A stretch of 64,000 nucleotides of DNA from Klebsormidium nitens (lineage: Eukaryota > Streptophyta > Klebsormidiophyceae > Klebsormidiales > Klebsormidiaceae), in NCBI GenBank assembly GCA_000708835.1, contig DF237046.1, forward strand, positions 11,961 to 75,960, in the 5' to 3' direction. The notes below the pieces were generated by a model, which saw nothing but the letters and a program-made list of their open reading frames with translations, ran no database searches and was not told where the DNA came from. Shown piece by piece: positions 47,801 through 60,134 of this stretch. Position numbers and translations under genes: made by a program. Every line of letters begins with the position of its first letter. Within the stretch, counting starts at the first letter, position 1.

Positions 47801-50800
47801 AACTTTTATGGCTAGGTAAGATGGTCAGGCGCTTCGAGAAGATTGGATTCGATGTTCTGTCGAGCGGACAGCCATCAGCTTTCGAACCTTTGCACAGTCG
47901 TCGCCTGGTGGCAACGTACGCTTTGAATCTGTGCAAGTTCCAGAATGATCTGACGTGGTACCCCACTCTGTGGTTGTGATTACAGAGACAAGCAGCAGCC
48001 TTTGAGGCGATGCTTCAACGCACGCCCTCCGATGTTGAAGCTCTCGAGGTAAAGAATCAGGGCTGCAGCTGACACTCATCAATACATGTTCGGTCGAAAT
48101 CGATCACAAGCGCTGAAAGTTGCATTCGGCGAAATGGCACTGAAGGGCTCTCGTCAAGGGTTCCTGTAAAATCTCCTCGAAACGTCCTTTTTACGCAAAC
48201 GAAGGCGAACTTCTTCTAGCTTCCAAACCGGAGCCATCTCCTTCTATTGTTTCCTGCTGTCGACCCTTTCTTGCTGCCGAATGCTTCCGAATTCAGGAAT
48301 TCCATTGCGATTGCGAGTTCTGAAAGTTGGTGATTGCTGCAGGGTGCAGGCGTCCTCTACGCCAGTCTTGGCGACTACAACAAGGCCGCGGAGTATCTGG
48401 AGAAACTAGTCAAGGTGAGGCGTCTTTTCTCACCCGTGCATCTTTGGGCTATTTATCAAGTAGCTTACCAGACCAAAGGTTTGCTAGTCAAAAATCTCGA
48501 GGGAGGGGGTCGGAAATCAGTGGAGGAAGAGACTGAGGGACACCGCAAGGAATGGCTGTTTGAAATGCAGCCGAGATGTTGTTCCCGGGAAAAGACGGCT
48601 GCCTTACGAGGGGTCCCATCCGGGGCTCCACTCGCTCGTTCCTGTCTCTCGGAGAGCGGACAGCTTCTGGATCCGCAAAGCAGGCAACAGAGCAGCCTCC
48701 AAACAATTGCATCCGCTGTTCTTTCCGGCAAGTATTCACTCACCTTACATTCCTTTTTTTCCGACTGTTGGGACTGCCGTGGTTGTGCGGCCTTGCGAAG
48801 ACGTGCGAGTGGAGATAAACATTTTATGCTGGTCTGGTTTTGGGTCGACTGCAGCTGCCTCCGGTTTAATCACAACTGTTAATCTACCGCTTTTCTTGCA
48901 GGCCCGGCCCAGCTACGTGGAAGCCCTCCGGTTACTGGCCGAGGTCAAGTTCGAGGCGCGCGACTTCTCCAGAGCTGCGTACATGTACAGGCGGGCAATC
49001 AAGGTCAGTCGTCGGCGCCGATCTCGAAATACAGATTGTAGCGAGCCGTTGAGCCTTGCGCAATCCGGCTGCGCGGGCCTGTTTGGGTACGAAGAAGCAT
49101 GTCTGTCGCTCTTTGAAAGTATTCTGCACTGGTATCAAAGCACGAAAACAGACCACGCGAGGAACCCTTCGCATTGCCCTCGCCGGATGTCTGTCAACTT
49201 TCTGGCTCCGCAGAAGTCAAGTATTTTACTGATATCTTCCGTACGGTTGTTCGACCGAGCGACCATCCATAAGACGGTCTTGAGGATTTGGCTCCTTTCC
49301 ATCACTCCCATATTCCTAGCAAGTCGAGCGGGGGTCGCCCGACTTTCCGTCTCGTTGCTGGCCTCGTAATCGACTCGTCACGACGATGATCTGCACATAC
49401 CAACACTATTTCGGTGCTACTGGTAATCAACGATACACAAGACAAGCGTTGTTTGTCCGGCAGGCGAGCCCGGAGGAGTCGCTGGGTCTGCTTAAAGGTT
49501 TGGCGGACACGCTCATCAGCGACAATCGGTCGAACGAGGCCGTAGATGAGATCCTGAAAGCGCGGAAGCGCCTGAAAACGGCGGAGGCTGCGCAAAGAGC
49601 GGGGGCTCCGGCGGAAGGACTGGCGGAAGAGCGGAACGCTGCGGACGGAAGTCGAGAGCCGGGCGAAACGGACGCGGAGACTGCTAGCAGTGGTGATGAG
49701 GTCCCGGTGAGTGCGCTCCGTGCACCGTCATCAGACGGTTCCCTGTCGTCGGTTCGAAGATCATTTTTACCGCACGAGGTTGATAACGCAGCGACTCCAA
49801 GATGACCTGGCTTGATTACAAAAGCGCAGGTGTAGCAGACGCACTGTCGCAACGGTTCCACCAGTCAAGCCGAGCCACTTCGGCACTGCGGAACGCTGTC
49901 TGCGGAGTATAATGCTTATAGGCAGTGAACCAGCTCCTGAAGGCTCCTGAAAGCCTTTCAGAAAGTGCGCGGACGGGGATGATCGTACCGAAATGTTTGT
50001 GTTGAAAGTCGCGCTTCTAACTGTTTGGATTCATGACCCACTGTCGGTAGGTACATGCTTTTTGCCGGGATGCTCAGTATGTAGTAAGTAGTTACCGGGG
50101 CATCGGCCACAAGCGGAGGGGGGGCTTAGCAGCTTCTCATGCGGTCCCCCACACATCCTTTCTCGACGGGGACGGAACAAGCCCGATACGACTATACTTG
50201 ATCCCACAACTTGCTACTTCCTAATGTAATCTGGTTTACAGCGCGATAAAAGGCCTCAACGAGACCGGAGCTTTCAATTTTTAGCTTCAATTGCTCACGG
50301 TATGAATCCTGTCCTTGCAGATTGACTTGCTTTTAGCTCAGGCGTACCAGTATTGGGACAAGCCGAATAACGCTCTAGCAGTATACGACGGGCTGATGGC
50401 CGAGTACCCAGACGACTTCCGAGCTTATCTGGCGAAGGGCATCCTGCTGAAACAGCAGAACCGGGAGGCTGAGGCGGAGCAGGTATTAGAAAAGGTGAGC
50501 TCGTTGGGATTCGTTCAACCATTTCGGAGCGGAGTTAGGAGCCCCCTCAACGTTGCCTGACGTGCCTTGATCCGTACCCAGCTCTTCGCGTGACAATGAC
50601 GTCTCGGTTTCCACCCTTCAATCTTTGAAGCTCAAAAGGCAATCTTGACGCAAAGAGCTGGTTATTCAGCGAACGGATCGTTTGTTGATGCTGACTGGAG
50701 CTGAGCACTGAGCTTCTAGGAGGTCGACCGATGAGTATCTGGCTCTAGCTGACGTCGACCAGCTTAGCAGTCCGTCAGACTACCTGCGCCAGGGGGATCC

Positions 50801-51073
50801 TGTTTGGAGTATGTGCACGGATGCTTCGCAAGCTCTATCAAGGCGAGTAAGCTTTACTGGTCCTGGGGGAGTCCTTGTTCGTTCCGTCAACAGGCCAGCC
50901 AGATCAACCATGGCGACGCACCGTGCCCGCAAAGCCACCGAAAGCATCTTCTCGCAAACCTAGTCGAAATCACGTGATTTTTGATTCCGATGTTCTGCTT
51001 CCTGCAGGCAAGGTTGTTGGTGCCGAATGCCGCCAAGCAATTGGTGGACGGGCTCACCGGCGAGTCAAGATAA
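44860..51073 (+). CDS. TPR protein, SLOW GREEN 1-like, chloroplast
   Basis: SLOW GREEN 1 is a plastid TPR protein needed for chloroplast development in Arabidopsis; homology here is judged from architecture. Eleven exons: 44860-45024, 45252-45280, 46460-46553, 46963-47036, 47682-47748, 47986-48048, 48343-48414, 48902-49003, 49464-49706, 50321-50494, 51008-51073. They total 1149 nt, giving 382 residues. The first about 55 residues look like a transit peptide. An Ala/Val-rich membrane segment (IIAGAAAVALVGQIAVSNLI) covers 97-116. TPR units lie at about 158-190, 192-225, 304-337 and 338-365, separated by an acidic low-complexity linker (about 255-303). Exon 2 (29 nt, acceptor TTGCAAAG) is inferred because it alone restores phase between exons 1 and 3. 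Exons from 46963 on are solid. A MITE copy lies in intron 4. Confidence 0.8.
47232..47509. mobile_element. MITE-like element, copy 2, inside a TPR gene intron
   Basis: This is a diverged relative of the element at 16921-17221. The left end AGTCCGACGTGATGATTCCG and the right end, whose complement is TCCCAACGAGATGATTCCGA, form imperfect inverted repeats of about 20 bp. Internal landmarks appear in the same order in both copies: GAACGATTTTATT, AATGCCCTAT, GGCTTCCGA, ACCTTTCCGAA, CACTTTCCGAA and CGGAATCATC. Edges are approximate. It lies between exon 4 (ends 47036) and exon 5 (starts 47682) of the TPR gene, in the same orientation as copy 1. Confidence 0.85.
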
Positions 51074-52434
51074 GTCGGCCTGGCCCCTTGACACATTGTT
51101 ATTTTGAACATGTCACGATTGGGTTGAAACAAGTGTCTCAGTTCGCCGAACGTAGAGGGGGCGATCATTCTTAGGTGCCTAATGAAAAAAACCAGCCATC
51201 TGTTACAATGGAAGGTTCTTCAAGAAATTTATCAACTTGGGTTGTTGACTACCGGCTCAACTAGCCGGGCGTAATTAGGGAAATTGAGGGAATGACTCTC
51301 GCATGATGCTGGGCATCTTTGCTTTCAATGTTATTGGACCCGCCCCCAGACATGTAGATGGTCGAACGAACGCACCTGATGCTGCCGTATTGCGCTAGCT
51401 CGCGGGCCTCTTCGCAAACATTCACAGTGTACAAGTTGCCTGCATGGTACATGTCGATCATTTTTAGAGCGAAGGCTTTTTCGCGTCCGCACGGTGTGGG
51501 AATCAGACTCAGTATACACCGTGTGAAGCATGGCATCTGCAGCAGCATCGATCTCCGACCCGCGGGCCAACCATGCGACAATTAAGGCGAGGGCCTGCCA
51601 TGATGCATTCCAATTCTCGTGGAAGGACCAGTAAGACTTCGCTAGTCCACGGCAGAAAGACAATCCTATACCTAGTATTAGTATGCTGCATGGGATCATG
51701 AGACGAGTCGGCTCGTCGAGCGCGTTCCCGGATGCATATACAGGGCGTGCATATAAGCGGAGTTGCTACTGTCCATGTATAAGATTGTGGTACTCTGGAT
51801 AGAGTATGCCAGACTAGGCTTGTGGCCGGATCGAAGCATACGCGCGGCCGCGCCTGTCTAATCCGGAGGCGCCAGGCCCTGGAGTATACATCCAACTGTA
51901 TTCTCTACTGTAAAGATTACAGTCATGCTGCAAAATGTTCAAAGGATACGTTGCGCTCAAATCATCGGTCGAATTAAGTTTAATGCAAGCCGCGCCGTTG
52001 AAGAGGGACAGGTGTTGCATGACATCAATCTGGAATATGCACTAGGCATAGCGCTGATCCAATACTCGACCGTCAGATTGACGCCACGTGGAATTGCAAT
52101 GGCCGAGTTGTAATATACACTGTCACATGTACAATGATCAATGTTTGTTGAGCATGCAGTGTAACGGTGAAGACACTCTCGTTCCCAGTGTCCTCAGTCT
52201 TTGAGCAAGTGTAGGCGCTTTGTTCAGGGAATTTGTTTGGACGCGCTTCACCAAGGCCATCACGAGGCGCCATGGAACCGTAGAAGCCGTTCTGCTTCGC
52301 TCAAAGCGTCGTCCTCATGGCGCCTGTCAAGATGTTAAGATGCCCGAGGTTCCAGGTCCCCCTTCTACTTTTTTAGGATCCCATCCTAGCCCATCTTTCC
52401 CAAATTGCTTCAGCCGTGCCGTTTTGAAACGCCT
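51074..52434. other. Intergenic region between convergent genes
   Basis: This contains the 3' flanks of the TPR gene (+) and the TraB gene (-). No exon, RNA or repeat family could be supported. The frames at 51331-51895 overlap on both strands without family resemblance. Confidence 0.55.
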
Positions 52435-55400
52435 TCAAGTTCTTGGAGTCGAACCGACCTCTTGAAGTCGTGCCGCCTCATCCAAGTACAGACCGAACTG
52501 AACCCACTTGGCGGTCAGCGTTGCGAGGGCCAACTGAAGCAAGACGAACGTCAGCAGAGCCCCAGCTCCAAGCTTGAGAACTACATGTGGATACCTTTTG
52601 TAGGCGATCCCAACAGCTGCCCCAAAGGCCACCAAATCTGCAATCTGGCGAAGGTTTAGAGGCCACCTTTGCTCCATCAGTTCGCCCATCCATAGTGCCT
52701 GCAATGATTGACAAAAAGGCCTGAATTATAATCCATGAGGACGTTGACGGCGTTGGAACTTTTGCAAAAGAACTTCAAAAGCAATTGGCGGTTCGAGGAT
52801 CTCCCTCAATAATTCCCCCAGATCTCCAGCCTCCAAACTCCAATTGCCGCGAGATAGTGAGCACAGTCTTTCCGCTTCATATATAGTTTTCCATCAGAAA
52901 GGGTTCGCATGACCGAAGAAAAAACCATTGCGAAATCCTAGTTGAAGGCCTAGACGGGAAGAACGGCAAGGAGTTGAGGATTGATTTACCTACAACTCTT
53001 CGTTGGCTAGGCGCTGGAACACCTTTTGCATGGTCTTCAACCTGTCTCGGACGTACGAGAGGGTGTGATGGGCAAACCGAGCTCGGATTCCGGCCACGTG
53101 CGCGGCGCCTACGACAGCCACAGTTACGTATCCCCTGATATTCGCATGCTCTGCAAGGCGCTGCAAAGGCATAGGACAAATGGAGACTTGTCGCATGAAA
53201 CGAACTTCTCAAATGCACGGATTTCTTACGAGCTCGTATCGAAGTCGTTGAGACCTGATTGGACAAGACCTGAGCGAGACGACGTTGATGAGCCACGGCA
53301 GCTAACCACTTGCAGAAGTTCTGCTCTTAGACGATCCTTACCCTCCCGGCTCAAAATTCAGGGGATCTGGAGGTAAGGGACTCGATATCCTGACGAGAGA
53401 GTTAACATCCTGAAACTCACGAGAGCCATCAAGTCGTCTCTTGGTGCGAGCTTAGCGCGTGGTGCCGAGCTTCTGAAGAGCCTCGCTCGGTAACTCTCGC
53501 CACATTCAAAGATGTGCGACCGGAACTCCGCAACGTCTGCTGGCAGGGGCATCGATCGACCTGGAGCAATTTGTACTGACGTTGAGTGATGTCGTATGTA
53601 ATCACTAAGGTTGAAGAGTTCACGATCTTGCTGGTGCAAGTTTTGCCCTCAAGCTTCACTCCACGGCCCTCAAAAAGGATTCTGTTCTTGAAGCTTCTGT
53701 CCAAGACACAACCCCACACAAGTTGAGTTCTTTGGAAGAAGTGGCCCGTCTTCATGTGAACGCTGATCATCGACAAAAAGTCGGCCTTCTAGCTTCTATG
53801 CAACGCCTGATTACGGCATAGTAAACCACCCCCCCGTTCTAATAACGTACCTGTTCTACTGGGAACATTTCACAAAATCCGGTCGTTCTACCTAGTACGT
53901 TGTGTTTATGCTCTGCGCAGGCACGTTCCTGGTTTGCGAAAGACACAGATGAAAAAAGGGTTACGTTCTTACTCCTTCGCAAGTGGAATCCAATATTTCA
54001 GTGGCCAAATAAGGAAAGGGTCAGTAGTGACGAAGAGGTCACGCAATTCGTATGCGGGCGCCGCTTTCATGAACAGTAATATTCTTGACCTCGTATCTCA
54101 CCTTCAAGGAAGGCTGAACATATTCTGAAGAAAGCCCTCTTGGGTTGTTTGGGTAGTTGCTCTACCCAACTGCATGCGGCGTAGAGGAACTCCCATACAA
54201 AGGGGTCCCGATCGCGAACCTTCTGCGGCCAGCCAGTCCAGCGAAACGAACAATTGTTGCTGAAAGTTCAGTCGGAAGTATGTCCAACCGTCTGAATGGA
54301 GTACGAGTAGACTTAAAACGTGACTCGTCTGATTCTGGCATCTGCTCTTTTTGTCCTCTAGTACACACGAGCAACAGAGAACAATGCTCAAAAAGCGCTA
54401 GCTGCAAGAGCAGTTGAGCTCATCATGATGATTTCCACAGAATTGAGATCAGGCGAGGTACAGGAAGAGTAGATGCCTCCTCGAAGTGCAAGAGACTCAC
54501 CTCGTGCTCCTTGGTGAGTTCCACCAGTTCCTTCTTCTCTGATTCTGGCATCCCTTGAAGGATCCTAGCTTCCACTCGCTTTCTGATGCTTTCCAAATCA
54601 GGATCTTGGAAACGATAGTGCCTGCATTGTTTGCATATATTGCAATTTTGGCCACTGCTATCCTATAAGGCTGGCCCAAACTGGCCTTCTAATCTGTTTA
54701 TCTGGCCGGAAAAGCCTGTGCCAAGCTGATCAGGCAACTCTTACAAACGTCAAGTCTCTTGTCGAGTAAGAGACCACTTGAACAACGTAGTAACGAGAAG
54801 AGACTTGCAGAATAGAGGTGAGAGATAGAGCTCGAGGTTGAGAGAGACGGCAAAAAGAGGGATCCTACTGATGTGATTTGGGCAGATCGACTAGCCGAAC
54901 AAGGTACTCACTGGTCAATCAAAGCGACCTTAATATCCAAGCGCTGAGCGGTTATAATTGCAGACTCCATGTCGCCGCAGTCCCCACCTTCGATCTGCAT
55001 CCCACACATAAGGATTGCATAGAGGATATTAGTCGGAAGCACAGAGAACATCAAAGAGACGACGTTGAAGCAATTCTCTGTAGATACGAAGAAAGGCGTC
55101 CAGGATCAGAGTTGTGAGTCCCCTTCTTAATTTGAATGAATGTCCATCGTGCGCCGAGCATCTCAGTTTATGCTACATTGCAACTATCAAGCCTATCAGT
55201 GTGTAGGCTCACTAGCAATCAGTGGCAGCATGATATGGTGGTTGTCAAGCGCACACCTACCTGTGCTCTGAAATGGCCGAAATAACCGTTCCAAAACGTC
55301 CTGAAGCTGCCACCATATGTTGACCAGATGACCAGCAATACCTGCAAAGATCTGAAAAGGGTGTACCGCCAGTGACCCAGTGAGGGCAGGCTATGGCATA

Positions 55401-56564
55401 TTGCGATGTGCGTGGGCAACGCGCTCAGTCCGCTAGGATCTCTGGCATTTGTAAAATAGCTGTTTATCAGTTGACCAGCTTTTAGCGCAACTGATTCAAA
55501 AGGAGACTAGCCTCACAACCAAAGTCTCAAATGTCTGTCAACTTGTCAGTGAAGTCCGAAAGTGGCAAACAGATTGAGCGCTCAGCTCATTGAACCTTCA
55601 ACAGGCTCACCTCCAGTGGCTTGGTCAAGTCAGAGCTTGCGCTTTCCGGAAGGGAGGGGGCAGCATATCCAGCAATCCGGTCGAGGTCAAGCTGTCACAG
55701 CAAAACTGCATCAGATCAATCCATTATGCAATACTGTGAACAGCAACCCCAACTTACTTTCCAGCTGGCAGCAACTGTGACAATGATCTCAAAGCACACA
55801 AGAGTAAGATATTACACACAAGTACTAGTGTTCTGAAAATTTGGAACATTCGTTTGGGGACGGGTTATTTAAGCGCTCAGAACCTGCGAGCATACGCAGC
55901 CTGCCACTATAATGGGGGCAATATGCTTCACCTCTACGGCCACGACGTCCGGCCGGACAGCTTCGATGAGCATCCTGACGTCAGTGGCGCTGATAAGGGA
56001 CTCATGTGTGGTCCCAATCAAGTACACAATGCCCCCGCTGCTTGGATTTTTAAGGACCAGGACATTCTTTTTGTTGTCCTCCGGCAGTGCTAGCTCTTCT
56101 AGGTGACTTGGGCTCTCAAACAGGGCACAGGCCTCGGGCTGCCTTTTCAGCACTTGGAGGCCTCGTTCCAGTGGGAAGCCCTCAGCCAGGATCTCTGCAA
56201 CGTCAGCAAGGGGAACATAGTCGTCTCTGTACGGAGGGGGCTTCGCAGCAGGGGCAACTTGGCGACGAAACGGATTGGCTGACGACTTGATGCGACCGTA
56301 TTTTGATGCTCCTGGGAGCTTGTCAGGACCAGACCCTGAAGGAATTGGAGATCTCCACCTACTTCTTTGTGCTTTCTTTATTTCCCAAGCTTTACGCCTA
56401 TGATCTGCGACATTGCTTCTCCCAGGGGGTCTGGACAAGACCAGCTGCTTTGGTCTGCCACTTGTGCGAGGTGAGGGAGGCTGCCCAGTTGCCTCGAAGC
56501 TGGTCACATCATGTTTGATGTGGCTGCAGAGAAACGGCCTGGCAAAATATCGGGTGGACGCCAT
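52435..56564 (-). CDS. TraB/PrgY domain protein, organelle-targeted
   Basis: TraB-domain proteins are found in bacteria, plants and animals and are thought to be membrane-associated; the eukaryotic role is poorly defined. Exons on the minus strand: 56564-55932, 55691-55611, 55341-55261, 54994-54912, 54621-54501, 53450-53421, 53160-53023, 52698-52435. They total 1431 nt, giving 476 residues. Residues 1-110 are basic and Ser/Pro-rich, like a transit peptide. The TraB core opens with YLIGTTHES (181-189) and AVRPDVVAVELD, has GGDCGDMESAIITAQRL and IKVALIDQ in the middle, and VTVAVVGAAHVAGI (355-368) near the end. The last exon has two hydrophobic stretches ending in a TGA. Exon 6 is a 30-nt microexon (LAPRDDLMAL) matching the ERD-x-x-x-x-L position. 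The exon 7 donor is uncertain: GTGTTC at 53022 keeps phase, but a TAG at 52990-52992 could instead end the protein at NEEL. Confidence 0.78.
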
Positions 56565-58315
56565 AGAGGCGCGCGCGCGTTGCGTCACGTCCTGCGCTTA
56601 GGATTGAGCAGACAAAATACAGGCAAAGTTTGTTTAACACATTGAATAGAATTCAAGTGACTTGTTTCGATAAGCCCTCTACAGTTCTCAGCTGCTTTCT
56701 TCAGCAATATTGCCTAGCTAGCCCAAAATGCAAGCCGACGTACGTCAAAGTGAAGCACCCATACGTTTCACAAGAGCGCCACTGAGTGCTTCTACTCATG
56801 AAATTCTGCAGGCGGCGCTTTCCCACCAGGGGCCGACTTGAATTTAGCTTCTCAGCTACTGTGGTCAGGGGCCAGGGCCGAGCTGATTGAAGAGAGGGAC
56901 AGGCGCCCAGGAAGCGCAAGATAGGTACACGCCACGCTTGACAGTAGGCCGCTTGGCAGATCGAAAAGTGACTGGAACACTGCCAGCTGTCAATTTGGCA
57001 AGCCGGCCGGCAACCGGGGCCCAGATCCGGCGGGCCGGTTCTGAAAAGCCGATCGGGCCAACAGCAGGTCCAGCGTACTTCGCGTTGGAGAAGGGACCCT
57101 GCCCCGGGGCCCTGCCCGGGGATGCTGGGCCGGGGCCGGCCTGCGGGGTAACGACCTACGTTCTCAGAATGGTCATCGGGGCACATGGTTGAACCGTTCG
57201 ATGGCTTCGTTTGCTCCACGTCAGCAGAACATCGCCATCGCAGCCATCGACTTACGATTGTAGAATCCGGACACCCTTAGCTTCGAAGGGTTGTAGGTAT
57301 TACCTAGGTATTGGCATCAGTGCACTGCACCCCGCACCGGTACTGAAAGTCCACTTCTTATCGAGACGCTACCTGGGTACCGTACTGAAAAGTAAAGGTA
57401 CCTACGGTGTACCTAACACCGTACCTTGGTACTACGGTAATACCGGTACCTAGTAGGTATTTACCGTAGCTAGAAGGTACCTACGTACGTCCTACTACCG
57501 TAGTGTATCGCTTCCCTGACCGTGTACATGGCAACCGTTCAGCTTCCCTTCTGTATAGGTACCTCTTCTGAGTAGTACAGCAGCTCCAGCCTGGTCCGCT
57601 TTGGTACGGTACGCTAGCGATTGCTTTCCAGCTAGGAATAAGCAATAATGCACTGCCATCTTGTTCTATGGAAATGGATCAGCTCAGCGCCGCTGCACGG
57701 TGGCCCCAACGCGGTAGTAGGTACCGGGGCCTGATGAGCTTGCATGGCGCTTGGTGGTTCCGTCGAAGCTCGAAGTCAGTTCGTATTCTGCGGTAATCTG
57801 AAAGCTGGACTGCACTAAATGTAAAGTCCAAGGCACTGGGACCAGTGTACGAAAGTATCTGACATCCCTAACGAAGTTTTGGATTGATTCTTGGAGTTTC
57901 GACAGCAGCTCCGCCTTCCACCTTCCTCAAGGTACAGGGGATCATGAGGTGAAGTCCCGCGTCCAGCGCGGTTCTGGCGAGACCTCGTTGCGTTATGTCG
58001 ATCCATTGGCTGCGTAAAGTAACATTTGCTGAAATAGGTATCATGTGCGGGTCATGGCTGCGGATGTTTGTTCCCTAATCGACTCGCAGCTTAATGTCCC
58101 AAGAGCCGATTAAATGGAATTGCCACTAGATCGAAAACATTCGACCAGATTTAGCTTCGCCTAGTTTCCTGTATCCGCTCAGACCGTTTTGGCTGGTCGG
58201 CCGATTATCAAAGCCTGGTTTATACTCAGCCTGGCGAAAGCTGGAGATATGCAACTCTGCGCCGTCTCAGCCATTCGTCGACAGCCACTGGTTGTGACAG
58301 TAGCTGGCCTCTAGG
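56565..58315. other. Divergent intergenic region with a dense GTAC cluster
   Basis: No exon can be supported between the TraB start (-) and the next gene (+). The stretch about 57296-57615 is built from short GTACC, TACGGTA and AGGTACCTA words, with about 15 GTAC cores in under 300 bases. About one per 256 bases is expected by chance. A further GTACC lies near 57720. Position 56887-57192 is a GC-rich frame without family resemblance. Confidence 0.65.
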
Positions 58316-60104
58316 ATGGCAGTCGTGCCGTTCATCAAGCTGCCTTCCAGATTCGAATCAAAGATCTGCCCTCTTTCTGATCCGTTCTGTGGTACAAGGC
58401 TGCATCTCAATGTCAAAGCGGCTCGTTGTATCGACCTTCAACGTGTTGAAGCGCACTACACATCTTCAAGAGGCAGCTGGCAACCCTCCAAGTCCGTGGT
58501 CACTTCGGCTGTCAGCCCACGTGCACCTAGCTGGGTCAAAGAGGCTTTGTGTCTTGAGCAAACAACGCACTTCCATTGCCGCAAAAGTGCTGCTGGGAGG
58601 CTAGGACAGAGGGTGTTCTCATCAAGCAGCCACGAGGTGAGAAATGGCGGCCTGCAGTGTTCATTCAAAGTCGTATGTCCGACTTTCTGATCTAGTATAG
58701 AATCGCACACGGCGCACATGATGGTACAACGGATTGAACCGGGCAGATCACTGACAAGCAGATATGCTGACATAATGTTCTGAAGGGCAGGGCTTGACGG
58801 CAGCTCAGGCTGGCAGTTTGTCCCATTTGTTTGTGATTTTGTCTCTGTCGAATGCTGCTTCAGCATCATTGAGAAGGAGAGGGCTTGGGCCAGCTGACAT
58901 CGCTTAAAAGCATGTCTTCTGTAGGCGCCGTCAGACGGCCCCAACTGGGACCCGGAGCTTGAACAACCGGCGCTGATTGTGGATCGGGTAGACGAACCCA
59001 TCAAGCTACCCGAAGAGCGGATGCCTGGCCATGTCACGTGCAATGGGTTCCTGGTTGACTGCTATGAAGGCTTAGAAGCTGGGCGCACAGAAGCTCACTT
59101 CGCAGCAACGTATGAAGAGTTGCTATCAAAGGATGCAGAGCGAGGCCATGCCAGGTCTGAAAACAGACCGACAGTTTTGGCAAGTTTCTACAAAGACCAG
59201 CTGACTCAGCTGGCCGAGGTGAGGCACTGGCACTCTGACATCTTGTAGCACGGCAGCCTACTTGATCGATATGATCCAGGCAGTCTCCCGTAGGATGTGT
59301 CAACCATACAAAAGTAAAACCACATTTCTAAGGTGGTCAAGATCCATGAGATTTGCGCTGGGACGATGTAAAGATTCCCATGCACGTCGACTGAGACCAC
59401 TAAGGTGGTCTTAATTTAGATCTTCCTCTGACTCTGCAAACTTCTCCATTGTATGGTTCTGTGTGTTCATATGGTGCTCCTTGCTACGAGACTCTCTTCA
59501 TGTGCTTGAAGCAAGCGGTCTTGGACCTGCATGTAATTCAGTAGCTATTGAGGTCTCGGCTTTGTAGACAGCCCAGGATTGTAAATAGATAACACGGGTG
59601 CTGAAGTCTCTGAATAACCTGCAACGCTTGTGAATACCCAAACCATGAATTGTTGCGTTCAAATTAGCGAAAGCCTTCTAGAGGTCGGCAAGTGAACAAA
59701 GAGGAGTCCGATTCCTCGAAGTGTCCTTTCTACCCTCTTGGCAAACTCAAAAGCAACGATTCGAGAACGAGGTCCAATGACTCCTTGGGTCCTATGGGCG
59801 TTTTGCAAGTGACGAGTGTCTTTCTTTTCAGGTCGAAACATTGACGCTGCTCGCCAAATATGTTCCCGGATTCCCAGCCCCGCTGTGTTACGGCGAAGCG
59901 CAGAATGAGCGACTTCCTTACTTCGTAATCAAGCGGGCCTTAAAGAGGACGGTTGGTTCTTTCCGGCTTCTGTCAGATGCAGATAGTGTTCTCTGGGGTG
60001 CTCGTCTGGAAGCTCGAGAGCGGGGAATTGAAGACTTCGACGAACGCTTCCACACCATGCGGGGACTGGCACTATCGTATATCTCTCTTGCTTGCCGAAT
60101 CTAG
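58316..60104 (+). CDS. Unrecognised three-exon protein with transit-peptide-like N-terminus
   Basis: I do not recognise this family. Exons 58316-58636, 58925-59218 and 59832-60104 are each in phase 0 (321, 294 and 273 nt), giving 295 residues. The splice sites are good: GAG|GTGAGA, TCTGTAG|GCG, GAG|GTGAGG and CTTTTCAG|GTC. Residues 1-107 are rich in Ser, Arg and Lys with few acidic residues, like a plastid or mitochondrial transit peptide. Exon 2 is acidic (EPIKLPEERMPGHV; EAHFAATYEELLSKDAE). Exon 3 begins VETLTLLAKYVPGFPAPL and ends with a charged helix and SYISLACRI. No membrane helix is evident. The ATG at 58316 is the first of the open frame. The stop overlaps a 13-bp direct repeat, so the 3' end could continue by splicing. 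Function unknown. Confidence 0.6.
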
Positions 60105-60134
60105 CGCAGCGCAGGTGGACTGAATCTAGCGCAG
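60097..60134 (+). repeat. 13-bp direct repeat across the stop codon of the unrecognised gene
   Basis: GAATCTAGCGCAG occurs at 60097-60109, where it includes the TAG stop, and again at 60122-60134. The spacing is 25 bases, consistent with a small slippage duplication. Confidence 0.7.

Noticed and set aside
54328-54342. 15-nt match between TraB intron 5 and exon 5 (TCTGATTCTGGCATC)
   Set aside because: Too short to separate a small duplication from chance; no surrounding similarity.
58456-59043. 195-codon minus-strand open frame
   Set aside because: Antisense to exons and intron 1 of the 58316-60104 gene, whose plus-strand exons have good splice sites and consistent phase.
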